A stretch of 64,000 bases of DNA from Bacteroidota bacterium. GTDB lineage: Bacteria > Bacteroidota > Bacteroidia > Bacteroidales > Bacteroidaceae. The stretch's first letter is position 1, and every line of letters starts with the position of its first letter. This document shows, one piece after another, positions 27,068 through 35,224 of the stretch. The stretch is from NCBI GenBank assembly GCA_023425865.1, contig JAFABV010000101.1, positions 1 to 64,000 on the forward strand, in the 5' to 3' direction. Made by a program: the position numbers and the translations under genes. The notes beneath the pieces are model-generated. The model had not been told where the DNA came from and searched no databases. It saw only the letters and a list, made by a program, of their open reading frames with translations.

Positions 27068-28468
27068 ATGGATCATAACACATTTCTTCAAGACTACAAT
27101 ACCATTTGCGCATTAGCCACTCCCGCGGGAGGGGCTATTTGCGTTATCCGTCTTTCTGGCCAGCAAGCCATCGAAATCACCGACCGGGTGTTTACTCCCA
27201 AGAATGGGAAACCCTTGGCCAATGCCTCCGGATACACGCTGCACTTTGGAGAAATACATCGCAAAGAGGGGCAGGTCATCGATGAGGTCATGGTGAGTCT
27301 ATACCGTGCCCCACATAGTTATACCGGCGAAGATTCGGTAGAGATATCTTGTCATGGCTCGCATTTTATCGTTAAAGAAATCATGCAGGTCCTCATTGCG
27401 GCCGGATGCCGCCAAGCCAACCCCGGCGAGTATACACAGCGCGCGTATCTCAATGGCAAGATGGACCTCAGTCAGGCGGAAGCGGTGGCCGACCTCGTGG
27501 CGGCCACCAACCAGGCCACACACCGCATGGCATTGAGTCAACTCAAGGGGCATTTCTCTTCGGAACTATCCGCTCTCCGCGACCAATTGCTCAAGATGAC
27601 CTCGCTCCTCGAACTTGAGCTCGACTTCTCTGACCACGAAGATCTGGAGTTTGCCGACCGCACAGAACTATTGGAACTCGCCCAGACCATCGACCGGAAG
27701 ACGACGGCCCTTGCCCGCTCGTTTGAGACCGGAAACGCCATCAAGCAAGGCATCCCTGTGGCCATCGTGGGTAAAACCAACGTAGGCAAGAGCACATTGC
27801 TCAACCAGCTCCTTCACGAAGAAAAGGCCATTGTCTCTGACATCCATGGCACCACCCGTGATGTCATCGAAGACACCACGCAGATTCATGGCATCACTTT
27901 CAGGTTTATCGATACGGCCGGCATCAGACAAACACTGGATACCGTGGAACGCATTGGCATAGACAGAGCCTACAAAAAGATGGACGAGGCTGCCATCGTG
28001 TTGTGGATGACCGATGAGACTCCCACCCACCAAGAGATAGAAGAAATCCGTCAGCACACGAATGGCAAGAAGGTTATCCTGCTGCAAAACAAGATAGACC
28101 TTCACCCTGCAGCCTCTCCTGCCCCACTCCATCTCGAAGACTTCCAACCCTTCGCCCAGATTGCTATCAGCGCGAAGCAGCAAGTGGGCATCGACAAACT
28201 GGAGGAATGTATCTATTCTGCCGCCAACATCCCCGAGATTACTGAGAATGACGTCATCGTGACCTCAGCCCGCCATTATGAGGCTCTCACCAACGCCCAT
28301 GCCACCTTGCTCCGTGTCATTGACGCCCTTCATGCCAATTTCTCAGGCGACCTCATCGCCGAAGACCTCCGCATCTGTCTCGAACAACTGGCCGACATCA
28401 CCGGTGGTCAAATCACTCCCCAGGAAACCCTCAACAACATCTTCGCCCACTTTTGCATAGGTAAATGA
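27068..28468 (+). CDS. mnmE: tRNA modification GTPase MnmE
   Basis: 466 residues; with MnmG it modifies the wobble uridine (cmnm5U) of certain tRNAs. Domains: N-terminal tetrahydrofolate-binding part with ICALATPAGGAICVIRLSG, a helical region, the G domain with GKTNVGKSTLLNQLL (P loop), DTAGIRQTLD (G3) and NKID (G4), and the invariant C-terminal CIGK. It begins at the base after the preceding stop. A hairpin follows at 28499-28524. Confidence 0.97.
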   Translation: MDHNTFLQDYNTICALATPAGGAICVIRLSGQQAIEITDRVFTPKNGKPLANASGYTLHFGEIHRKEGQVIDEVMVSLYRAPHSYTGEDSVEISCHGSHFIVKEIMQVLIAAGCRQANPGEYTQRAYLNGKMDLSQAEAVADLVAATNQATHRMALSQLKGHFSSELSALRDQLLKMTSLLELELDFSDHEDLEFADRTELLELAQTIDRKTTALARSFETGNAIKQGIPVAIVGKTNVGKSTLLNQLLHEEKAIVSDIHGTTRDVIEDTTQIHGITFRFIDTAGIRQTLDTVERIGIDRAYKKMDEAAIVLWMTDETPTHQEIEEIRQHTNGKKVILLQNKIDLHPAASPAPLHLEDFQPFAQIAISAKQQVGIDKLEECIYSAANIPEITENDVIVTSARHYEALTNAHATLLRVIDALHANFSGDLIAEDLRICLEQLADITGGQITPQETLNNIFAHFCIGK

Positions 28469-28498
28469 CAACTTATTAGCAGCTACGTATATCGGATA

Positions 28499-28524
28499 GC
28501 TCCCATGCTTATACGCATGGGAGC
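28499..28524 (+). terminator. Hairpin after mnmE
   Basis: Perfect 10-bp stem GCTCCCATGC / GCATGGGAGC, 30 bp after the stop. No T tract follows, so termination is only probable. Confidence 0.5.
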
Positions 28525-28579
28525 ACTGTTAACCAAGTCCAATATAGTACAGCCGTGCCATAATAACGTCGTTCCTGTC

Positions 28580-28700
28580 CGATACTTCAATATAAAACCA
28601 TTTTATAATTCAATATAAAACCATTTTATAGTTCAATATAAAACCATTTTATAATTCAATATAGAACCATTCCGTGATTCTACCCGAAGCATATCACCAG
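28580..28700. repeat. Palindrome array A3
   Basis: Five units with cores at 28586, 28609, 28632, 28655 and 28678, strict 23-bp period. Four are ATAATTCAATATAAAACCAT-like; the last is the cap type TTCTACCCGAA with ATTC...GAAG arms. The array lies between convergent genes. Confidence 0.88.
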
Positions 28701-28962
28701 AATATAGCTTTAGCAAGACTTTTTGCATTATTAAACCAATGGTTTACACCTGATAAACGGGTGGTTTACGATAATGGGCTCGCTTACTGTACGGCTCAAC
28801 AATTAGCGATTAAAGCTTGGGGATAGCTTAATGATGATGTAGCTTTACGCTTTCGCGGTCTCATCGTCCGCGACACGCAATAAAAAAATGCATCCCGCCG
28901 ACCGAGGTTAAAGCCTAATGGAGAAGGCGCACTGACACTGTTGAGTTGACTAACCCATATAT
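28701..28962. other. Intergenic tail of array A3
   Basis: Two further loosely related blocks occur near 28734 and 28756, AAACCAATGGTTTAC and AAACGGGTGGTTTAC, 22 bp apart. The rest has no recognisable gene or repeat. Confidence 0.4.
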
Positions 28963-30396
28963 TCAGAACTCCATGATTTCCCTCATCATCGATGATCGTC
29001 TGCGATATTGTACTCTGAATTCCTCGGCAAGTTTGTGAACTGCAGCTGTCCCTCCCTTTAGTTCTTTCATTGCCCTCATTGACTTGGCAATATGCTCATA
29101 TCCACTGGTCGTAGCATGGTATTTTGCCTCTTCCCTCAACAACTCGATGTACTTGCCAAGCAACTCGGGCGCATGCTCCTCCCCTGCATGCTTGGAATAG
29201 TTGTTCATTTGGCTGAGGGTTATCCTTCTTGAAGAATTGAGGAAATCGAACAAAGGCTCTGTCTCACCCTCTTCAACATACAAGTCGGCAAGTAGGTTGG
29301 ATGCGAACGTCAGACTAAAGGTCAGCTGCGCGTCGGCAACCAGTTGTTTGAAGTAAGCCTTCCATTGAGTGGGTGCAATCAGTTTCTTTAACTCATGGTA
29401 ATGCTCCTTGCGCACCCCATAGCCCTGTATAAAGAGATGTCGTAGCTGACCGATGATCTTATCTTTGTCGTCCATGGTCTGATAGATGTAGAGAAGATAT
29501 TTCTCCCATTCGCCCCTGATACGGGGTGACTTTGTCACGTCAGCGTCAAGCATGCCTTGATGAGCTTGGTTGATAGCTCCTTCAAAATTCTTTGCTTGGA
29601 GCATTCTCTCGGCAACAACCATTCTGATCTCTTTCAGGTGTATGTATTTCTGTTCTGTGTCGTCAGCCTCTTTGTCCCGGCCTTTTTGGCGGAGCAGTTC
29701 AAGTTTTCGCTCTATATAAGTGTGCTGGTCGTCTTGTCCGTCATGCTGGGCAATCTGCCTGTCAAGCATGGCAAGCGTGTCCTCGTCGTTCTCTACGCTG
29801 AGGCTTATGTTTGTGATCAGTTTGTCGAAGTCGTAGAATCCATAATTCTCAAGGCTGTATGGCACGTCAGTAGTCGAAAAATGATGAAGGGCATCCATTA
29901 CCCTCTCCTTCGTGCCCTGGCTGACAGACGGATGGGTGAGGGCTTCGAGCAGCAGGTGCCCTAACTCGTCGGCGGTCGTTGCTATGTCTAAATACTCGTC
30001 TTCTGTTTCGTTGAGAAATTCCTGCTCATCGAAATTGTGAGCAAAAGAGGTAAAGAATTCTGCCGCCATCAAGGCAACGGTATCGGCATTGCCTACTTCC
30101 AGAAGTGTCCAACCTTTCTTGATGAGTCGGTCTACGTTGCATATGATTTCCGACCAGTCGGTAACCTCATACCTGTGCCACATGTCGCCGATATTTATCC
30201 GTTCTACAAAAGCCAAACGCATCTGGTCAATATATGTATCGGTAGTATTGGAATTGTTGTTGTATTTCTTGTTAAGGAAATCTGCCAATGACGTTCTGAG
30301 GTTGTCATTGTGGGCAGCATATTCAGCAACAAACGACTTCAAGTCATCAAGTGTCGCCAGTTTTAGCAGATTCAGAAAATTGTCACACTTCTCCAT
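28963..30396 (-). CDS. Large helical-repeat protein of unknown function
   Basis: 477 residues, almost entirely predicted helical and strongly acidic, with no signal peptide. The middle and C-terminal part (about residues 200-450) looks like a tandem array of helical hairpins of the TPR/SEL1-like type; segments such as YIERKLELLRQKGRDKEAD and LADLYVEEGETEPLFDFLN are reminiscent of uncharacterised SWIM-associated/DUF6880 helical domains. No catalytic motif is visible. It begins 7 bp after a small gene on the same strand (30404-30754) and the two surely form an operon. The region is flanked by palindrome arrays on both sides. A scaffold role is inferred from fold only. Confidence 0.6.
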   Translation of the reverse strand: MEKCDNFLNLLKLATLDDLKSFVAEYAAHNDNLRTSLADFLNKKYNNNSNTTDTYIDQMRLAFVERINIGDMWHRYEVTDWSEIICNVDRLIKKGWTLLEVGNADTVALMAAEFFTSFAHNFDEQEFLNETEDEYLDIATTADELGHLLLEALTHPSVSQGTKERVMDALHHFSTTDVPYSLENYGFYDFDKLITNISLSVENDEDTLAMLDRQIAQHDGQDDQHTYIERKLELLRQKGRDKEADDTEQKYIHLKEIRMVVAERMLQAKNFEGAINQAHQGMLDADVTKSPRIRGEWEKYLLYIYQTMDDKDKIIGQLRHLFIQGYGVRKEHYHELKKLIAPTQWKAYFKQLVADAQLTFSLTFASNLLADLYVEEGETEPLFDFLNSSRRITLSQMNNYSKHAGEEHAPELLGKYIELLREEAKYHATTSGYEHIAKSMRAMKELKGGTAAVHKLAEEFRVQYRRRSSMMREIMEF

Positions 30397-30403
30397 AGCC
30401 GTG

Positions 30404-30754
30404 TCAGTCTTTGTAAAATCCAGCCAACAGTATCACTGCATTTCTGATTTCGGGGCCCAGCGGCTCGAGGTCAGCCTCGTCGATATACCCTTCGCTTAGC
30501 AGTATGGCGGTGCCGCTCAACAGTTGCGTGTTCCTGTAGAAGTCCTCACGGTTCATAGCCTCCTTGAAGAAATTATGGCTCTTCTTCGTGAGTTCCATGC
30601 ATCTTGTAAATTCGTTTTCATCCTCCCCGTAGGGTTTGTGAAGCAAGGTGTCTACCTCTTTCAGCCATTCCGCATAGCGAACCAGGTTTCCTTTCTTGAT
30701 GATTTCTTTGAGCTTATGTTTCTCTTGCTTTGTCGGCTCTAATGTATTAGCCAT
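30404..30754 (-). CDS. Small helical protein, 116 aa, operon partner of the helical-repeat gene
   Basis: 116 residues from the ATG at 30754; an upstream in-frame start adds an unlikely 10-residue tail. Predicted soluble and all-helical: basic N-terminus (TKQEKHKLKEIIKKGNLVRY), then acidic helices ending in EIRNAVILLAGFYKD. I do not recognise a family. A TAACTTTG box lies at 30782-30789, so this is the promoter-proximal gene of the two-gene operon. A regulatory or chaperone partner for the large protein is possible but unproven. Confidence 0.6.
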   Translation of the reverse strand: MANTLEPTKQEKHKLKEIIKKGNLVRYAEWLKEVDTLLHKPYGEDENEFTRCMELTKKSHNFFKEAMNREDFYRNTQLLSGTAILLSEGYIDEADLEPLGPEIRNAVILLAGFYKD

Positions 30755-30781
30755 AGTTGTTTGCAATTTGAGTGTTGCCCA

Positions 30782-30789
30782 CAAAGTTA
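30782..30789 (-). promoter_or_regulatory. -7 box for the two-gene operon
   Basis: TAACTTTG on the minus strand, 27 bp before the ATG at 30754. Confidence 0.65.
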
Positions 30790-30874
30790 GGACTTGTTTT
30801 TGAGAGTACCAAACAAAACCATGGCAAGGTATCGTGGAAATTCCTCAATGAGCATCTAACATCATCATAACATC

Positions 30875-30960
30875 TTTCTTCTTTTAAAGACATAGTAACA
30901 TACTAACATTGTTATCTTTTCTTCTTTTAAAGACATAGTAACATACTATCATTGTTTTTT
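30875..30960. repeat. 43-bp tandem duplication
   Basis: Two copies with starts at 30875 and 30918. Each begins TTTCTTCTTTTAAAGACATA and continues into TAACATACTA; the copies are nearly identical, ending before a T-rich run at 30955. Upstream of the two-gene operon promoter. No gene in the flanking 30961-31155. Confidence 0.8.
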
Positions 30961-31155
30961 TTAAACAACAGAGAGACTGGAAACCACAGCACGACGTTAT
31001 GATTATTAACTTGTGATACTGCCGTATGCCATTTCACAGTCTGGCTGCACATGCCCCTCGTGTTCCATTCCCATCCTTATCGTGCCCTCGGCAGTAAGTT
31101 AAGATGGTATGGTAAAGATCGAATCGTGTCGCGGTTCGTGTCTTGACGTGTCTTC

Positions 31156-31262
31156 TGTCAAGTGGAAGTAAATGCTGTTTCGAGTAGAATCAAATTCTGT
31201 TTCGACTCGAAGCACATGCTGATTCGACTCGAAGTAGCGCGTATTTCTACCCTAAGCAGGGT
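31156..31262. repeat. Palindrome array A6, divergent core, 22-bp period
   Basis: Cores TTCGAGTAGAA, TTCGACTCGAA, TTCGACTCGAA and TTCTACCCTAA start at 31179, 31201, 31223 and 31245, a strict 22-bp period; a degenerate unit may precede them. The last core is the ACCC cap seen in arrays A2-A5. A related 24-bp direct repeat, AAAGCATTGTGTA, lies at about 31310-31350. Confidence 0.75.
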
Positions 31263-31677
31263 CTGTTATCGGGTGTGCCGTCCTGTCTAAGCAGCTTGGT
31301 GTAAGGACAAAAGCATTGTGTACGGCAGGGACGAAAGCATTGTGTATGGTGGATGAGAAATGCCCAAGCCGACAATGACAGGGTGGTAGCAGACAACATC
31401 AACAACCCATGACAACCCAACGTGGCTCGTTTTTCCTGGGCCGGAGTGGGGGCAGAGCATTCAGTGGGGCCAATCTGTTGTTTCGAGCAACGGCAATGCA
31501 GGTGAGAGGGAGGAGCTTTTTATACTGCTTATGGGACGGCTGGCAGCATTGTTGATAGATGAGTTGCAAATTATATTGTCGAGAAAGAAAATGCTGATTA
31601 ATTTTCGTAACTTTACGCCTATAGTACAAGTTTGCCACAAGGCATATGAGTGGCGTATTTCACAAAAGAACACTTAA

Positions 31678-31939
31678 GGTGGGTTCTATTAATTACCACC
31701 GAAACAAAAATATTAAATCATGGGTTACGTTTTGCCATCTTTCGGACTCTCTTCGGCTCAAATTGCCAGTTATCCTGCGGCTGAAGTTCGGCTGCGCTCG
31801 GTCAAACGAGCAAGCTCGATGACACTCGCTGGCACGAACATTCACTCAGTCGTTATGCCCGCATAACTTCTTCGTTCACTTGCAATTTGACATCAAAGAT
31901 AGTCTCGAAATCTGACAAAGCTAATTAATAGAACCCGCC
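31678..31939. mobile_element. MITE-like element, short copy B (262 bp)
   Basis: Terminal inverted repeats GGTGGGTTCTATTAATTA and its complement with one mismatch (GGCGGG at the right end), flanked by the 4-bp duplication TTAA (31674-31677 and 31940-31943). It matches copy A (2491-3598) in reverse orientation across nearly all of its length, lacking the 845-bp nested segment. No open frame of note. It ends 21 bp before the ATG of the secreted esterase-like gene. Confidence 0.88.
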
Positions 31940-31960
31940 TTAATAGAAATAATAGGTTTT

Positions 31961-33268
31961 ATGAGGAAAATACTATCTTTAGCGGTGATGCTCATGGCTG
32001 CCATTTCTGTGATGGCCGCTACGAGCCATGTGAAAAACGTAACGGCCATCGGCGAGGTGCTTGGTGACGGCGCGAAAACCACGGCGGTTGCCATCGAGTA
32101 TGATGCGCCTATCAATGGCAGCAGCCTCTCTACGGCAACCTACTCTGTCGATGGCCGCACGGTAAAACGCGTCTATACCAACGCTGAGGCAATGAAAAGT
32201 CGCATGCCACGCAGTGGGCGCTTTGTCATCGTGGAGCTCAACACAACCGTGTCGCTCACTCCTGACTTCGGTAATAAGAACAACGACGACAATATGAAAA
32301 AAGCCTTGAAGCATGACGCACGGGACGGAGGCCCCGTTGGCGGCATTACCGCCGGCAACCGCCCCACACGCAAGTCTGATCCTTTCCCTATCACGGCAAC
32401 GCTGACACAGGCCAAGGACATCAAGACCGTGGCGGGAAAGACCTACAAGGCCAAAGCTACCCTGACGAGCAATCGCAGCCGCACACTCATCGTTGAGGAC
32501 TTCCAGCAGTTGACATTCAAAGATGAAAAGACGGGCGTGACGCTACGCTACAACCTCTTTGTCCCCAAGGATTATGACGCATCAAAGAAATATCCGCTCG
32601 TGCTCTTCATGCACGATGCCAGTGGTGCCAATCAAATCGACACCTATACACTCCTACAGGGCAATGGTGCCACTGTATGGGCCTCGCCGCGCGATCAGGC
32701 CAAGCATCCATGCTTTGTCCTTGCGCCGCAGTATGACGAGATTGTTGTCGATGACAGTTTCCGTGTGACCGCCAGCGCTGAGACCACCATCAACCTGCTT
32801 GAGGCACTGAAGAGCCAGTACAGCATCGATGCCGACCGTGTCTATACCACTGGCCAGTCCATGGGCTGCATGTTGAGCTATCTGCTTCTCTCTACCCATC
32901 CCGACAAGTTTGCCGCCGGTATGCTTGTGGCCGGCCAGTGGAATCCGGAAGTAATCTCTCCTATGGCCAACAAGCCGTTGTGGCTCGTCTCCTGCACAGG
33001 CGATGAGAAGAGTTCGGCTGGCGCCGCCAAGGCATTGGAACTGTGGAGCACGCTCGGTGCCAAGACTGACTCCGCCTCGTGGGCCTTCGATACGACGAAG
33101 AACATGCGCGTTAAGGAGATAGAGGAGCTGCGCCATCAGCCCATCACCATCCGATACAGTCATCTGCGTGGCGGATGGCACAACGGCACGTGGCGCGTAG
33201 CCTACACCTTCGCGGGAATTCGCGACTGGCTGTTTGAACAACGCAAACAAGAAAGTGAAGAACTGTAA
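31961..33268 (+). CDS. Secreted alpha/beta-hydrolase, esterase-like
   Basis: 435 residues with a signal peptide (cleavage near Ala-20). Residues ~25-105 form a beta-sandwich-like N-terminal domain. From ~190 the alpha/beta-hydrolase domain shows the nucleophile in YTTGQSMGCMLSYLLL near residue 300, a downstream Asp-containing SCTGDEKSSA and a final His in SHLRGGWHNGTW near 400, so the triad looks complete. The layout resembles feruloyl/acetyl esterases and PHB-depolymerase-like proteins of Bacteroidota polysaccharide loci; substrate unknown. The start lies 21 bp from a MITE, and no promoter box was found between them, so native regulation may have been disturbed. Confidence 0.82.
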   Translation: MRKILSLAVMLMAAISVMAATSHVKNVTAIGEVLGDGAKTTAVAIEYDAPINGSSLSTATYSVDGRTVKRVYTNAEAMKSRMPRSGRFVIVELNTTVSLTPDFGNKNNDDNMKKALKHDARDGGPVGGITAGNRPTRKSDPFPITATLTQAKDIKTVAGKTYKAKATLTSNRSRTLIVEDFQQLTFKDEKTGVTLRYNLFVPKDYDASKKYPLVLFMHDASGANQIDTYTLLQGNGATVWASPRDQAKHPCFVLAPQYDEIVVDDSFRVTASAETTINLLEALKSQYSIDADRVYTTGQSMGCMLSYLLLSTHPDKFAAGMLVAGQWNPEVISPMANKPLWLVSCTGDEKSSAGAAKALELWSTLGAKTDSASWAFDTTKNMRVKEIEELRHQPITIRYSHLRGGWHNGTWRVAYTFAGIRDWLFEQRKQESEEL

Positions 33269-33454
33269 GACGCCCGTTGGTGATGGGCACCCGCGAAGAT
33301 GTTTGCCGCAACCCGAAGACTCACTCATGTAGACCAAAATGGTGTTTGATAAAGACAGGGATTCTCATCAGAATCGGTACTATACAGTACACAAGCGCTA
33401 CTTGTTGGCTACGCCTCTACTACGATTCCGTGTCATGTTATGGGCAGAAGGAAA

Positions 33455-33575
33455 GAATGGTTCTATATAGAATTATACGATGGTTCTATATAGAATTGAA
33501 TGATGGTTCCATATAGAATTATACGATGGTTCTATATAGAAGTATGCGATGGTTTTACCCAAACCATTGTGCCCT
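33455..33575. repeat. Palindrome array A4
   Basis: Five units with cores at 33461, 33484, 33507, 33530 and 33553, strict 23-bp period. Four are GGTTCTATATAGAATTAT-like; the last is the cap type ATGGTTTTACCCAAACCAT. Intergenic between two plus-strand genes. No gene is convincing in 33576-33857, though a short basic open frame exists. Confidence 0.88.
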
Positions 33576-33857
33576 TACCGTCAAGCGCGCGGGAGACAAG
33601 GGCTACAAGGAACTGAAAATCAGTACTCTAATAGCCATGTACACCATACTCATGAGGATGGAACAGACTGCGAAGGCGCACATCGCGGCACCGTATCGCG
33701 TCGCCCGGCTCTCACTGTGTTTTCGCGCGCACGGCAGGCTTTCAATTGCATGGCAGGAAGTATGCTTGCACGAAAAGCGGTGGTGACGCCTGAATGTTCT
33801 ACCACAGCCATCAGCATCTTTCTGTCTGCCAAATCGTTATTCTTCTTTTTTTTATGT

Positions 33858-33866
33858 AAATTTGCA
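33858..33866 (+). promoter_or_regulatory. -7 box for the DUF6930-like gene
   Basis: TAAATTTGC, 85 bp before the ATG at 33952. Confidence 0.55.
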
Positions 33867-33951
33867 ATGTTATAGAATGAACACCGGCATGAGACGGACC
33901 GCAAGTCTGATGCCACACCAACACACCAACCCACCAACAAACCCACCCACT

Positions 33952-35001
33952 ATGAGTATTCTGACAGATGAGATGCTGCAGGCAGCCTTTGATTTCCGCG
34001 CAGCAGAACCTTGGAAAGCGCTGACCGACTCTGACGTTTTCGCCTTACAACTGACCTCTGGCGACATCGCGTACATCGTTGTCATGGGAAATGCCAGCGA
34101 GCATTACGCCCTGGGACTCTATGTAGGAGCCCTGGAGTTCAGGAGCTATCTCCTCTCACTTGTCATGAACGACATGAAGCCAGACGACATACAAGAGGCT
34201 GCCATGACGTTCAACTGTGTGAACTGCGACTTCATGGCCGCCGCCGACATGAAGAAGGCCGACAAGGAGCGCATCAGGGCCTTTGCCACCGCGCACAGCC
34301 TGAAGATACCCCGGCAGCACGGATGGCCCGACTTTACCCGGCATACCCCCTATCATATGCAATGGGGCATCACCGACGAGCGCGACGCGCGAAACATCAC
34401 CGAGGCCTTGCGGGCCGCCATATATATGGGTAGGCTGGTGGCCGGAAAGACACCCGAAAGCATAGGCTTCGACCCCACGGGCTCATACCCCGACCTCGCA
34501 GGTGGCAAGCAGGTGCCCCTGCTCGTGCCCCAGGCCGACGGCAGCTACACCGTGGATACCACGCCGCTGCCCCCCTTTACCGAACCGGAGTACCCTCACG
34601 TGGCTTTCGACAACGACATTCTGTCGTCTCGCGTGGCAGGTCTGCCGTCTGAGGGCGGGCTGGCTTGCCAGCTCACCAACGTGCCCGCCCCCTTTCCTGA
34701 CGAGGACGAGGTGCCCTCTTTCCCCGCGATGTTGTTTTGCGTGACCGAGCGCAGCGGCATAGTCATGCCATTCTTCGTCGACGACGAAGAGCCCGAGAGC
34801 TCAATATTGACGCAGCTGGCCAACCAGTTCATCAGCATCGGACTCCGCCCCAGACACATCACCATCTCCACGCCAAGGACCGAGGCCTTGCTGCGCGATT
34901 TCTGCAAACGCTGTGGCATCAAGCTCGTCGTCAAGAAGGAGATGCCCAAAAAATGGAAAGAGGCACACATGCTCCTCATGATGCAGATGGGCGGATTGTG
35001 A
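33952..35001 (+). CDS. DUF6930/DUF7309-like protein
   Basis: 349 residues from the ATG at 33952, the first Met with plausible leader spacing; the preceding Thr/Pro-rich frame is non-coding. No signal peptide, so probably cytoplasmic. The first ~165 residues contain a segment (IAYIVVMGNASEHYALGLYV) typical of the DUF7309 domain. The C-terminal ~110 residues (from MLFCVTERSGIVMPFF to the basic end) match my memory of DUF6930. No enzymatic motif is evident. Domain names are recalled, not searched. Function unknown; no operon partner. Confidence 0.6.
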   Translation: MSILTDEMLQAAFDFRAAEPWKALTDSDVFALQLTSGDIAYIVVMGNASEHYALGLYVGALEFRSYLLSLVMNDMKPDDIQEAAMTFNCVNCDFMAAADMKKADKERIRAFATAHSLKIPRQHGWPDFTRHTPYHMQWGITDERDARNITEALRAAIYMGRLVAGKTPESIGFDPTGSYPDLAGGKQVPLLVPQADGSYTVDTTPLPPFTEPEYPHVAFDNDILSSRVAGLPSEGGLACQLTNVPAPFPDEDEVPSFPAMLFCVTERSGIVMPFFVDDEEPESSILTQLANQFISIGLRPRHITISTPRTEALLRDFCKRCGIKLVVKKEMPKKWKEAHMLLMMQMGGL

Positions 35002-35099
35002 GCGGCAAACAACGACCGGCAGAGTCCGATACCCGCTCTCTGGCATATCAATCAAAACATGTCATTTGCAAATAATACGTCATTTGGCTTGTACTGCCT

Positions 35100-35131
35100 G
35101 CCGCCGCCGTAACATAAAAAACGGCGGCGGC
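35100..35131 (+). terminator. GC-rich hairpin between DUF6930-like gene and MATE gene
   Basis: 11-bp perfect stem GCCGCCGCCGT / ACGGCGGCGGC with an A-rich loop, about 100 bp after the preceding stop. No T tract. Confidence 0.45.
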
Positions 35132-35194
35132 GCAAATGTGCCTGTTTGCCCGAAAAAGCAGTTGCATTGTCTTTGCCAATTGAGGATTTGTGCT

Positions 35195-35203
35195 TAACTT
35201 TGC
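35195..35203 (+). promoter_or_regulatory. -7 box for the MATE gene
   Basis: TAACTTTGC, 21 bp before the ATG at 35225. Confidence 0.7.
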
Positions 35204-35224
35204 AGCCTCAATAGGTTCCTATAT

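Noticed and set aside
33526..33786. 86-codon frame after array A4
   Set aside because: Starts within the array; some basic/helical character but no SD, no family, and no clear boundary.
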